Virus record (IMG/VR): IMGVR_UViG_3300037808_001421 | Location: 1-64,000 of that record | Strand: one strand, 5' to 3' | Source: a virus | Length of the DNA: 64,000 nt | In this document: one piece after another, positions 1-6,896 of the stretch | Layout of the letters: every line of letters begins with the position of its first letter | Position numbering within the stretch: position 1 is the first letter of the stretch | Position numbers and translations under genes: made by a program | Notes under the pieces: generated by a model | Databases searched by the model: none | What the model was told of the DNA's origin: nothing | The model's input: the letters and a program-made list of their open reading frames with translations, nothing else

Positions 1-1244
1 ATGAGCGTGGCGTCAGGCGCGGTGAGTACGAAAGAGCCCTCGGTGGTGTCGACGCCGACGACAGCGTTGTCCGCACTCATGCTGTAAGTTGTGGACTTCG
101 CGACGTGTGCGCTGGCACTCGGCACCGGCACGCCGGACACTTTGTCGGCAGCGGTCGTGTTTTGGGGCGTCAGGTTGTTTGAGCTGACCTGATCGGTCAT
201 CTGCCCTGTGCCGCTGGTGAAGTCGTCCGAGGCGTCGTCGCCCATGCGCCACCAGGCTTCGAGGTGGTCATGCCCGGTGAGGTCTGTAGGGACCCCGCCA
301 TTGTAAAGCGCGGCGACCTCTCCGGCAGTCAGCTCATCATCGAAGAATGCAAGCTCATCTACGTTCCCGGTGAAGTAGTAGCCGCCCGGTAGGTCATCAC
401 GGGAGCCAAGCACGAGGTCCGCGATGTTCGCCGTACTGGCAGAAAACAGCGCACCGCCAGCGAGAGGCGCAGCCACGAGAGAGCCGTCCACATAGACCAA
501 CGGCGCTGCGTTGGTCCCGCGGACGACGAACACGCAGTGATGCCAGCCGCCGTCTGCCAACAGCGTAGTGGACGTCGTGTTGTGCTTCCAGTACGCAGAA
601 GGCCAGGTATTAGTGAGACTGAGCGACAGCTTCCCTTCATTGCCACCCGTGCCATCACCGTAGGTGACCTGATAACCCGCGTACGAGGCAGCGCCGGGAG
701 ACTTGCTAAGGATGAAGCTCAGCGACGGAGCGTACCCTGCGTAGATCTTCAGCCACATCGAGATGGTGAATGATGAAGACCCATCCTTGTCGAGGACGTT
801 CCCGCCAGTCATGTACTGCGACGTGTTGTCTGTTGGGACAGCTATGTCCCCGAGCATCGCAGCGTACGTGTTCGTGAAGGAAGGCACCGCCTTCACATTG
901 GGCTCCAATGTGGCGTACAGCTTCACGCCAGAGCCGTCGTTGATCGCAGTCGCGTGTACGATGTCGACTGCGCTAGGTGTCTGCGTGATAGAGGGATTGA
1001 AGCCCTTACCGAAGTAGAAGACATCCCCGAACGTGACATCCACGGCGGTCGACGCATTCTGCCGGAGCTGCCAGGTGTAGCTCTGCCCCTCTTCGATGTT
1101 CGTTGGGTTTTGAAGCGTGTTCGTTCCTGACGTGTCGAGGTCGACAGAGAACACGATGCCAGTGCTCACGTCTGTGCTGATTGCACCGCCGACATTCGAC
1201 ACCTGCCCTGGAGGCGCTTGAGGAAGTCCGTATTTGTTCGTCAT
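1..1244 (-). CDS. Tail-fibre-type protein with LamG/concanavalin-like domain, 3' end outside window
   Basis: Open reading frame of 414 codons from an ATG at 1244, still open at base 1. Residues about 155-315 read as a LamG/concanavalin A-like jelly roll: SSSFTISMWLKI, then GGWHHCVFVV with a following VDG strand, and FTGNVDELAFFDDEL before an EVAALYNGG turn. This domain is common in phage tail fibres, where it binds glycans. The first 150 residues are beta-rich with no recognised domain. It is the last gene seen in a leftward fibre cluster. The role as a receptor-binding or fibre protein is inferred from the domain and neighbours. Product length is unknown because the gene leaves the window. 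Confidence 0.75.
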   Translation of the reverse strand, partial: MTNKYGLPQAPPGQVSNVGGAISTDVSTGIVFSVDLDTSGTNTLQNPTNIEEGQSYTWQLRQNASTAVDVTFGDVFYFGKGFNPSITQTPSAVDIVHATAINDGSGVKLYATLEPNVKAVPSFTNTYAAMLGDIAVPTDNTSQYMTGGNVLDKDGSSSFTISMWLKIYAGYAPSLSFILSKSPGAASYAGYQVTYGDGTGGNEGKLSLSLTNTWPSAYWKHNTTSTTLLADGGWHHCVFVVRGTNAAPLVYVDGSLVAAPLAGGALFSASTANIADLVLGSRDDLPGGYYFTGNVDELAFFDDELTAGEVAALYNGGVPTDLTGHDHLEAWWRMGDDASDDFTSGTGQMTDQVSSNNLTPQNTTAADKVSGVPVPSASAHVAKSTTYSMSADNAVVGVDTTEGSFVLTAPDATL

Positions 1245-1258
1245 CTTACGTCCGTCCG

Positions 1259-1750
1259 CTATCGAATGACCCAGTTAGTGCCGTCAGAAACCAGAGTCAC
1301 GTTCGCGTAGTCCGATGTCAGGGTGATTGATGCTGCGCTTCCATTGATCGTCTCAGAAGCGTTCGGGTCTACGGTTATTGTGTAGGTCGCACCCTGCACA
1401 GCCATCACGTCGATGGTCTCGCCGGTATGCCCTACCGCCGTCGGGAGGTCGACTTCGACCACGGCGGCTGCCGTGACCTTGTACAAAGTGTTGTAGGTTG
1501 ATGCCGCGTAGGTCGGGCCTGAACTGACGGTGGTGACCGTGAGCGCGCTTCCGCTTGCCGAAGGAAGCGCGGAGATTAGCGCCCACTTCTTCGCCCACCC
1601 GTCAGCGCTGTCTTCCAACAATAGACGGTCACCTGCAACGACAGCGGCTTTCTGCGCCGCTTCGGCGTACTCCGCGTCTGTGTCGGTACGGATGGACGGG
1701 CCTGCGGGGGAGGAATCGTCTACGTTTACACCGTCTTCAAAGATGGGCAT
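1259..1750 (-). CDS. Beta-rich fibre-tip-like structural protein (163 aa)
   Basis: 163 codons, starting 14 bases upstream of the next fibre gene. The C-terminal 60 residues carry the pattern YTITVDPNASETINGS, then ITLTSDYANVTLVSDGTNW. This Asp-Gly-Thr-Asn-Trp ending is seen at the C-termini of many phage tail-fibre and tail-spike proteins. The N-terminal half holds an acidic, Ala-rich stretch. No enzyme motif is visible. It is probably an adhesin or fibre subunit encoded with the LamG protein. The fibre assignment is an inference from sequence style and position. Confidence 0.7.
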   Translation of the reverse strand: MPIFEDGVNVDDSSPAGPSIRTDTDAEYAEAAQKAAVVAGDRLLLEDSADGWAKKWALISALPSASGSALTVTTVSSGPTYAASTYNTLYKVTAAAVVEVDLPTAVGHTGETIDVMAVQGATYTITVDPNASETINGSAASITLTSDYANVTLVSDGTNWVIR

Positions 1751-1760
1751 CTTGTAAACC

Positions 1761-1904
1761 TCAGGTTGTTATTACAGGGGATATGCAGGGCTCTGTGGTC
1801 TTGCCCATGAAGCCCTTCTCGCCGTCAGGCTTGAGCCCCACTCTCCCACCCGCCACTTTCGTGACGCTCTGCATCGTGAGGAAAAATGAGCGGCCGCGGA
1901 GCAT
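1761..1904 (-). CDS. Small protein (47 aa) related to the N-terminus of its upstream neighbour
   Basis: A 47-codon ORF fills the space between two fibre-region genes with gaps of 3 and 10 bases, which argues that it is real. Its start reads GRSFFLTMQSVTKVAG, and the upstream neighbour starts GRSFFLDMLSITKVAG, so the two are paralogues over about 17 residues and diverge afterwards. The remainder has a Gly/Lys-rich stretch and no known domain. It could be a shortened duplicate of the neighbouring gene or a small virion component. Function unknown. Confidence 0.55.
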   Translation of the reverse strand: MLRGRSFFLTMQSVTKVAGGRVGLKPDGEKGFMGKTTEPCISPVITT

Positions 1905-1907
1905 GGT

Positions 1908-2276
1908 CTAACGTCCCTGGTCGAAGATTAGCCGAGCTCGAGCTTCAACGGTAGTCCCCGCCGTGATGATCTCGATGCGGTCGTCTGGCGTCAGCGCAGT
2001 GAAGATGGGCGCGTCGGTGAGCCGTACCGTGACTGCGGTGGTTGTGGCAGTGGACAACGTCATGAAGGTGCCGTCAGGCCATCTCTTGCGCACTGTCCAG
2101 GTCTTAGACCCTACGCCGAGGATGAGCTCGACCTCTACCAGCCATACATGACGCTGGCAATCCCTGATGATGGAGTTGTGCTGCGCCGTGAACTCGGAGC
2201 CGTCGAACAAAGCACCGGCCACCTTGGTGATGCTCAGCATGTCGAGGAAGAATGATCTACCCGGTCCTATCGCCAT
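1908..2276 (-). CDS. Hypothetical fibre-region protein (122 aa)
   Basis: 122 codons with ATG at 2276 and a GGGAG ribosome binding site about 9 bases upstream. The N-terminus (GRSFFLDMLSITKVAG) is shared with the 47-aa gene downstream. The rest is predicted beta-rich (VWLVEVELILGVGSKTW, then VTVRLTDAPIF), consistent with a small structural domain. No catalytic motif is seen. The position between a membrane protein and fibre genes suggests a tail or fibre accessory protein, but nothing in the sequence fixes the role. Confidence 0.65.
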   Translation of the reverse strand: MAIGPGRSFFLDMLSITKVAGALFDGSEFTAQHNSIIRDCQRHVWLVEVELILGVGSKTWTVRKRWPDGTFMTLSTATTTAVTVRLTDAPIFTALTPDDRIEIITAGTTVEARARLIFDQGR

Positions 2277-2316
2277 GGGTCACATTCTCCCACGGGGTGC
2301 TGCAGCATGGAACTGC

Positions 2317-2814
2317 TCACCACCAGGACCAGCGGTCGCTCCGGCCATGCATCCAACGGTCTCGAGGGATCTCTACAAGCTGTCCTGCGGCCCTGCGGGC
2401 GTCCCTTTCGAACCAGTTGTCGTGGTACGCGTGCTTGTCCTTCTGGAAAAGGAAGATGAAGACTGAGTGGCTCACATACGCGATGGGCTGCAGCAGTCCA
2501 AGGATGAAGATCTGAAGAGAGTGCCTGCCCTCGTGAACCATAGTCACTGTGTACCGAGGCTTCTCTTCGATGGTGTCCCTGAGAATAGAGGCGCCCATGA
2601 CCGCGGCGCCGGCCCAGTCCTGCCACAGCTTCATGTACCAATGTGCCCAGCCGAACTCCTCCTCGCGGAGCTCGAAGAACACCACGCCGTGCTGGAATTT
2701 GTAGAACCGAATCCATCCAGGGATCCAGGCGAAGAGGATGTACGCCCACGAGAAGAAGAGGGGCGTCAGCCAGTTGATGCACACGGCGATGAGAACCCAT
2801 GTCAGCCAGTCCAT
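2317..2814 (-). CDS. Membrane-anchored HExxH metallopeptidase-like protein (165 aa)
   Basis: ATG at 2814 follows a GGAG ribosome binding site. Residues 5-35 form one or two hydrophobic segments (LTWVLIAVCINWL, FFSWAYILFAW). HEGRH at 94-98 matches the HExxH zinc-binding signature, followed by SLQ, a hydrophobic helix (about 102-124) and NWFERDARRAAG at 133-144, where the Glu could be the third ligand. HExxHxxQ followed by FERxA is typical of small uncharacterised DUF4157-like peptidases. An overlapping frame at 2267-2800 lacks these features and was treated as a shadow. Substrate unknown; roles in lysis or envelope change would be guesses. Confidence 0.6.
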   Translation of the reverse strand: MDWLTWVLIAVCINWLTPLFFSWAYILFAWIPGWIRFYKFQHGVVFFELREEEFGWAHWYMKLWQDWAGAAVMGASILRDTIEEKPRYTVTMVHEGRHSLQIFILGLLQPIAYVSHSVFIFLFQKDKHAYHDNWFERDARRAAGQLVEIPRDRWMHGRSDRWSWW

Positions 2815-2839
2815 GCTTACTCCAGTGGGGGCTAAGAAA

Positions 2840-2855
2840 AGGCGCCCCCGCGCCT
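2840..2855 (-). terminator. Rho-independent terminator, leftward
   Basis: Read on the minus strand the stem is AGGCGC, loop GGGG, then GCGCCT, followed by TTTTC. It lies 9 bases after the stop codon of the 44-aa gene at 2864-2998 and before the metallopeptidase-like gene. Confidence 0.7.
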
Positions 2856-2863
2856 GTGCAGCG

Positions 2864-2998
2864 CTACGCCTTTTGTGCCCGTCTGGACTTTACCACGTGG
2901 ATCAGCTGATGAGCGAGACCCGAGAAGAAGGGCAGATGGTCCGCGATAGCGAACAGAAAGAAGAAGATGTCGTGCTGTGGGTTTCCGCAAAAATGCAT
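2864..2998 (-). CDS. Small hypothetical protein (44 aa)
   Basis: A 44-codon ORF bounded by two hairpins (3008-3029 upstream, 2840-2855 downstream). The product starts MHFCGNPQHDIFFFLFAI and continues with DHLPFFSGLAHQLIHVVK, rich in His and Phe with one moderately hydrophobic stretch, and ends in a basic tail. No strong ribosome binding site is visible. The precise placement of a terminator just after its stop supports a real gene. Function unknown. Confidence 0.45.
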   Translation of the reverse strand: MHFCGNPQHDIFFFLFAIADHLPFFSGLAHQLIHVVKSRRAQKA

Positions 2999-3007
2999 GG
3001 TGGTAAA

Positions 3008-3029
3008 GGGCCCCGGTTTCCCGGGGCCC
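3008..3029. terminator. Strong GC hairpin at the end of the leftward replication unit
   Basis: GGGCCCCGG, a 4-base loop TTTC, then CCGGGGCCC form a perfect 9-bp stem. On the minus strand it lies 7 bases after the last gene of the replication unit (stop at 3037) and is followed by TTTACC. A weak T-tract on both sides would allow bidirectional use. Confidence 0.65.
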
Positions 3030-3036
3030 CCTCCGT

Positions 3037-3141
3037 TTAGTGGGACTCGAACTGCAACTTCGCGATCAACTGTTCCCGAGACAGGTCATGGTACCCAACA
3101 CCTGCGGCATCGGCCAGCGCTTGCAGCTGGTCATCGTCCAT
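3037..3141 (-). CDS. Small SAP/HeH-like protein (34 aa), start uncertain
   Basis: ORF between the 333-aa gene and the terminator at 3008-3029. The product reads MDDDQLQALADAAGVGYHDL, then SREQLIAKLQF, a helix-extended-loop-helix pattern as in SAP, HeH and Rho-N modules that bind nucleic acid or act as linkers. The reading frame is open further upstream without a good start codon to the stop of the preceding gene, so it could also be the tail of that gene reached by a frameshift. Function inferred only from the fold-like pattern. Confidence 0.45.
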   Translation of the reverse strand: MDDDQLQALADAAGVGYHDLSREQLIAKLQFESH

Positions 3142-3185
3142 GAGCTCGAGTTCGTCGGCGCCGCAAACCAGGTCCGGGCCCCAGA

Positions 3186-4187
3186 TTACTTTCCCTCGTC
3201 GTCACCATCTGCGTTGATGTAGTCCAGGATGTTCAGACCCTGCACGACGAGAGCTTCGCGGTCGTACTCGGTCTTGCCGTCTTCGTCCTCTTCCTCGGTG
3301 TCCGTGGTCTTGTTGATGAAGATGTCGTGCAGCAGCGTGACTGCCGTGACGGTCGTCTCCCTGTTCTCCGCAACCGCGGCCTTCAGGTCCTTGTTCTCCT
3401 TGCGGATGGCCTTCAGGTCCTTGATCACAGGCGCGAGCGCCCCTTCGACCGCGGCGGCCACGATGGCCTCGAGATCGACATGCCCTTGCCCATTGCTGGA
3501 CTCAGGTTCGGGCTCGCTGGTCTTTGCCTTGGCGGGGGTACGTTTGGTACCCACGGATGGCTTGCCGACCTTGCCCGGTTTCGCGCCCGCCTTGCCAGGT
3601 GCCTTGGATGTTTTGCCGCCTTTGTTGATTGTAAGTTTTCCCACTGGTTTCGTTTCCTCTTTTGGTGCCCGTTTCGCAGGCAGTATCAGGTCTAGTTTGC
3701 GTTCCCGCCGGAGGATTTCACGCACACACTGGTTCGTCGACCAGAATATGACAGTGTCCACCGGAAGCTCGAACAGCCCCTCAGGATCGCATAAGTACTT
3801 CCGTAGAACGAGGGCTCGACGGGGCAATCGCTCACCACCGTCTTCGTCATCAGGCTCTTCCCAGCGGAGTTGGTACTCCCTCTGGTCTGCCGTCATCCCC
3901 TCGGTAATCATGCCGTGGAAGTCGGGTATCTCGACGTCCATCAGGTCCATGTCTTCATCCTTTCCTTTGAATCGATGCGCAAGCGCAATAGCTCGGATTA
4001 CGCCCTGGCCGCAGGTCTCGTAGGCCCTGGCTCTTGAGAGCAGGTCTCGATGGGCAAGCTGTACGTAGTCTTCGCATTCGCGTGTTGTCGTAGCCGTGAT
4101 CAGTTTGTCTGCATGGAATGTGCTGCCATCGACCACGTGAGCACAGCCGGTGAGCATTGCGCAGGTCTCACAGATGCGTTCGCTCAA
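3186..4187 (-). CDS. Hypothetical Cys-rich protein with basic linker and coiled coil (333 aa)
   Basis: I place the start at a TTG (4187) that overlaps the previous stop as TTGA, with AAGGA upstream; a longer version would begin at 4217. The N-terminal 30 residues hold several Cys (CETCAMLTGC), suggesting metal binding. The middle (about 190-250) is a Lys/Pro/Ala/Gly linker, and residues about 255-300 look like a coiled coil (APVIKDLKAIRKENKDLK). The C-terminus is acidic. No known enzyme. The layout of a metal-binding head, flexible linker and coiled coil suggests a scaffold or DNA-associated protein. Function unknown. Confidence 0.65.
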   Translation of the reverse strand: MSERICETCAMLTGCAHVVDGSTFHADKLITATTTRECEDYVQLAHRDLLSRARAYETCGQGVIRAIALAHRFKGKDEDMDLMDVEIPDFHGMITEGMTADQREYQLRWEEPDDEDGGERLPRRALVLRKYLCDPEGLFELPVDTVIFWSTNQCVREILRRERKLDLILPAKRAPKEETKPVGKLTINKGGKTSKAPGKAGAKPGKVGKPSVGTKRTPAKAKTSEPEPESSNGQGHVDLEAIVAAAVEGALAPVIKDLKAIRKENKDLKAAVAENRETTVTAVTLLHDIFINKTTDTEEEDEDGKTEYDREALVVQGLNILDYINADGDDEGK

Positions 4188-4507
4188 AGCATCTGGTCCT
4201 TGTTGCGTGAGTAGCAAAGCGCCGCTTGAACATCAGGGCAGCCTGGGCAGTTGGGGCAGCAATCTTTGGGTGCTTGCACCTGCAAACTCTTCCAGTATCT
4301 GCGAAGCCACTTCGATTGTTTGAGCTTGATGAGCTCCAGCGGGCTATGGACGCTTACTCCGCTAAGCGTCTGCAGTGCCTCGATGAGTACTTCCCGGCTA
4401 ATGGCCGCGGTGACTCCAGGCATCTCGAGCCGTTGCGCAATCGTCAACAGCTCAGTGTGGTTCATGAGCTCCCACTTGAGGCGGAAGCTCGGGTCGAACT
4501 TAGCCAC
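4184..4507 (-). CDS. Hypothetical protein with SAP-like N-terminus and Cys cluster (107 aa)
   Basis: GTG start at 4507 overlaps the stop of the RusA gene. The first 50 residues (NHTELLTIAQRLEMPGVT, then REVLIEALQTL) have a SAP/HeH-like helix pattern. The C-terminus has four close cysteines (CCPNCPGC) plus one more, likely a metal site. It is co-transcribed with recombination genes. The combination suggests a small nucleic-acid-binding accessory protein; I do not recognise a family. Confidence 0.6.
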   Translation of the reverse strand: MAKFDPSFRLKWELMNHTELLTIAQRLEMPGVTAAISREVLIEALQTLSGVSVHSPLELIKLKQSKWLRRYWKSLQVQAPKDCCPNCPGCPDVQAALCYSRNKDQML

Positions 4508-4976
4508 CTAAAAACTCCTTCGGGTCCAGTACGTACACCCTGACGGCTACAGACGCCACCTTGCCCAGCACCTTTCTCGCGACGTTCTCAAATATCTGCG
4601 AGTCATTTGGAATGCCTAAGGCTGTAGTGAGCGCATCCTGTAGGAACTTGATTCTGTTATCCACATCAATGGTCTTGTACCGCCACTTCGACCCTGGTTT
4701 ATTCAGGATGTTCGGGAAGCACAACGTGAGTTCCAGCCCGTAGATAACCTCGGGGCTGACAGGAAACTTGCTCGCACCGACGATGTCCTGCGAGACGACG
4801 CGCTTCACGTGCTCCCTGTACTCAACCCCGGTCTTCTTCAAGAAGACGCGCTTACCTCGTTTGCCATACAGGTCATTGACGCTGGGCGGAAGCTCGAAGG
4901 TGTAGTTAACTTGGGAGCTTGATGCCTTTTCGCTTGGCTTTGGAGGGGACTTTGGTTTTCTTCGCAGGTTTAGCAC
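4500..4976 (-). CDS. rusA: RusA-family Holliday junction endonuclease
   Basis: The core from about residue 27 onward reads as RusA: FELPPSVNDLYGKRGKR at the start, KKTGVEY, then TIDVDNRIKFLQDALTTAL with IPNDSQIFENVARK. The conserved acidic residues of RusA (D-x-D-N and DDSQ/NDSQ) are present. RusA enzymes resolve four-way junctions formed during recombination and replication, as dimers. Length 158 is slightly above the usual 120-140 because of a basic N-terminal extension that overlaps the previous gene by about 70 bases, so the true start may lie later. It belongs with the RecA and nuclease genes upstream. Confidence 0.85.
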   Translation of the reverse strand: MLNLRRKPKSPPKPSEKASSSQVNYTFELPPSVNDLYGKRGKRVFLKKTGVEYREHVKRVVSQDIVGASKFPVSPEVIYGLELTLCFPNILNKPGSKWRYKTIDVDNRIKFLQDALTTALGIPNDSQIFENVARKVLGKVASVAVRVYVLDPKEFLGG

Positions 4977-5640
4977 GCGTGGTACTCCGTTTGGTCGTGG
5001 TACTCCGTTGGATTCGCTGGGTCCTTGGCTTCTGGTTCTCTACACGACCACCAAACCCGCGACCTACAGAGTGTGCTTCAGCTTCTTGTCCGCGCATTGT
5101 GATCTCCCTGGAAATGGCCTCGAGGTCACGCTTGGCGATCTCTTGCATGGCCTTCATCAACTCCCAGGTAACCTTCAGCTCTTCGTAATGAGCGTTAGCT
5201 ACGATGTACCGCATGTCCATGCGTGTACGGTCAGATGCCTTTTGGTCGTTCATCTTCTCAGTGTGCTTGTGGTGCTCACGAACCATCGCCCAGAGCAGGC
5301 GCTCCTGCTGGCGAGCCTCGGTCTTTTCGACACCACTCTTCGCAGCTTCTTGTACGACGTAGGCGTGCCAGTTCGCTATCAGGAAGTAAAGGGCAGAGAG
5401 GTGATCGTACCCCAGCTTCTTCACTACAGTGGGCAGCCGCCCATCGAACTGGTCACCTGCGGACAGGTCTTCGAACAGACCCTCGTGCTCTTCTTGTAGC
5501 CGCGGCCTGGGCCGACGGATGAAGCCAGACTTCTGCCAGCGCTCTACTACTCGACCGGCGAACGAGTAAGCCTCTCGTCCGGATTCTTCATCAGCGGCGA
5601 AGTTGTCTAATTCGCTTTGCAAATCGAGAGGGCTGGTCAT
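4906..5640 (-). CDS. Hypothetical helical protein with strongly basic C-terminal tail (244 aa)
   Basis: ATG at 5640 with an AAAGGAG ribosome binding site 5 bases away. The central 90-190 region is predicted helical (ALYFLIANWHAYVVQEAAK, then RDLEAISREITMRGQE). The last 50 residues are rich in Lys, Arg and Thr (TKRSTTRAKPAKKTKVPSK), typical of a DNA-binding tail. It lies between the Cas4-like nuclease and RusA. Perhaps a recombination accessory protein; no family recognised. Confidence 0.65.
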   Translation of the reverse strand: MTSPLDLQSELDNFAADEESGREAYSFAGRVVERWQKSGFIRRPRPRLQEEHEGLFEDLSAGDQFDGRLPTVVKKLGYDHLSALYFLIANWHAYVVQEAAKSGVEKTEARQQERLLWAMVREHHKHTEKMNDQKASDRTRMDMRYIVANAHYEELKVTWELMKAMQEIAKRDLEAISREITMRGQEAEAHSVGRGFGGRVENQKPRTQRIQRSTTTKRSTTRAKPAKKTKVPSKAKRKGIKLPS

Positions 5641-6424
5641 GCTTACTCCTTTGCCCCTGTGGGCAGCCGTGTTGGTACTGGCACTGCTTGCAGTGCCAGC
5701 CGGGGGTAGCTACGGGTCGCTTCTTCTTTTCCGCAGCTTGTAGCACTGGTAGGATGGTCTTGTTCTGAAGGCTATCCCAAATCTTCTGGTCGAACTCGAC
5801 GACGTGCTCTTTGAGCTCGCTGGTGTTCTTACAGAAATACAGGATCAACCCAAAGGGTGAATCGTCCGTTGCCATGTAGCAGGTGAGCTGTCGGATGTTG
5901 TCGGGGAAGGGCTTGTTCTGAATCTTCTCCCAGCCGAAGCTGCCACCCTCCTTGATGCTTTTGATCTCCATGGTGAAGCGCACTCGAGGGAAATCGAAGG
6001 CACCGTCCGCATGGCTTGAAATCTCAAGCTCACCGTTCTTGAGAGACTTCTCCGCCTCAAATTGTACGTCGTACATCGCCTCGAAGTGACCCTGCAACAT
6101 GCCATGCATGGCGGTTCCGATGTCCCAGATGAGTATCGTCCGTCCATCGAAGTCTCGGTCAGGCTCAACCTCGCCAGTTAGCTCGAAGTACACCTTCAGT
6201 AAGCAGACGGTAGGCTTGGCAATCGTCGACGGGTGGATGCTTCCTTCTCGACTGGCGCCGTTGTACCCGACCTGGAACTGGATGGTCACCTGCTCTCCTT
6301 TGGGAGAGTTCAACCATTGAAGGTAGTCGTAGAGGTCGTCTAGGACCGTGACCTGTTTCTTAGCCTCCTTTATCTCGGAGGGGCTGGCGTGCTGTAAATC
6401 GTAGATGGTACGAATCTCACCCAT
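5591..6424 (-). CDS. Cas4-like PD-(D/E)XK nuclease with predicted 4Fe-4S cluster (277 aa)
   Basis: Start chosen at ATG 6424, which overlaps the upstream stop; a longer frame to 6484 reads through the neighbour. Visible nuclease motifs are H107 in GTAMHGML, D140 in HADGAF, and E153-x-K155 in FTMEIKS. One Cys at 73 and three C-terminal Cys at 245, 248 and 254 (HCKQCQYQHGC) reproduce the Cas4/AddB arrangement that holds a 4Fe-4S cluster. Such enzymes degrade DNA ends, usually to make 3' ssDNA for RecA. Placement two genes below RecA fits end resection in phage recombination-dependent replication. There is no CRISPR context here. Confidence 0.75.
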   Translation of the reverse strand: MGEIRTIYDLQHASPSEIKEAKKQVTVLDDLYDYLQWLNSPKGEQVTIQFQVGYNGASREGSIHPSTIAKPTVCLLKVYFELTGEVEPDRDFDGRTILIWDIGTAMHGMLQGHFEAMYDVQFEAEKSLKNGELEISSHADGAFDFPRVRFTMEIKSIKEGGSFGWEKIQNKPFPDNIRQLTCYMATDDSPFGLILYFCKNTSELKEHVVEFDQKIWDSLQNKTILPVLQAAEKKKRPVATPGWHCKQCQYQHGCPQGQRSKHDQPSRFAKRIRQLRR

Positions 6425-6896
6425 TGAACAACGCCTCGAAGTGCCGGGAGTCCAGGACGACGAACCTCTTGTGCGGGAACACACCCTGGAACTCTACTTC
6501 CATGAAGGGAATCTCAGGGCCCTTCGCTTCGGATTCTATCTTCATCAACTCGTCCAGCTTGAGCTTGTACTCCTTGCTGCGCGTGAACTTGCACTCACCG
6601 CGGCGGTCTCCTTCTTTGTGTAGGTCACCTTTGGCGCGGGACTTGTTGCCTGAGCCAGGTTGTGTCCGCATGCCGTAGCGAGATGCAGCCTTGCGCTCTT
6701 GCTCTTGGCTACGGCGCTGGTTGTCATTCTTCTTACGTAGCTTAGGTCTCTTGGGCTTCACAGCAGTGAATAGCTCACCGCAGTTTGGGCAAGTAACGAC
6801 GTTGCTCTTACGTGCGAATAGCGCGTCCTGGTTGACGGTGATTGTCTTCGAGCAATCGGGACAATCCATCTCGAACGTGTTGTCAGACCCGCTCAC
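6417..6896 (-). CDS. Zn-ribbon plus PD-(D/E)XK nuclease (Holliday-resolvase-like)
   Basis: GTG start at 6896 overlaps the RecA stop (GTGA). C12, C15, C36 and C39 form a zinc ribbon (CPDC, CPNC). After a basic linker, PGSGNKSRAKGDL with D91, then GECKFTRS with E101-x-K103, and KLKLDELMKIESEA match the small PD-(D/E)XK resolvase-type nucleases, where the GD and ExK form the active site and the helix after it is conserved. It likely cuts or trims recombination intermediates with RusA and the Cas4-like nuclease encoded nearby. The exact substrate is not readable. Confidence 0.7.
   Translation of the reverse strand: MSGSDNTFEMDCPDCSKTITVNQDALFARKSNVVTCPNCGELFTAVKPKRPKLRKKNDNQRRSQEQERKAASRYGMRTQPGSGNKSRAKGDLHKEGDRRGECKFTRSKEYKLKLDELMKIESEAKGPEIPFMEVEFQGVFPHKRFVVLDSRHFEALFNG

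Noticed and set aside
2267-2800. Alternative leftward frame over the membrane HExxH gene
   Set aside because: Lacks the hydrophobic segments and HExxH and is Arg/Pro-rich; the frame at 2317-2814 has a GGAG site.
5591-6424. Cas4-like gene as part of a CRISPR system
   Set aside because: No repeats, cas1 or cas2 are visible; the context is phage recombination.
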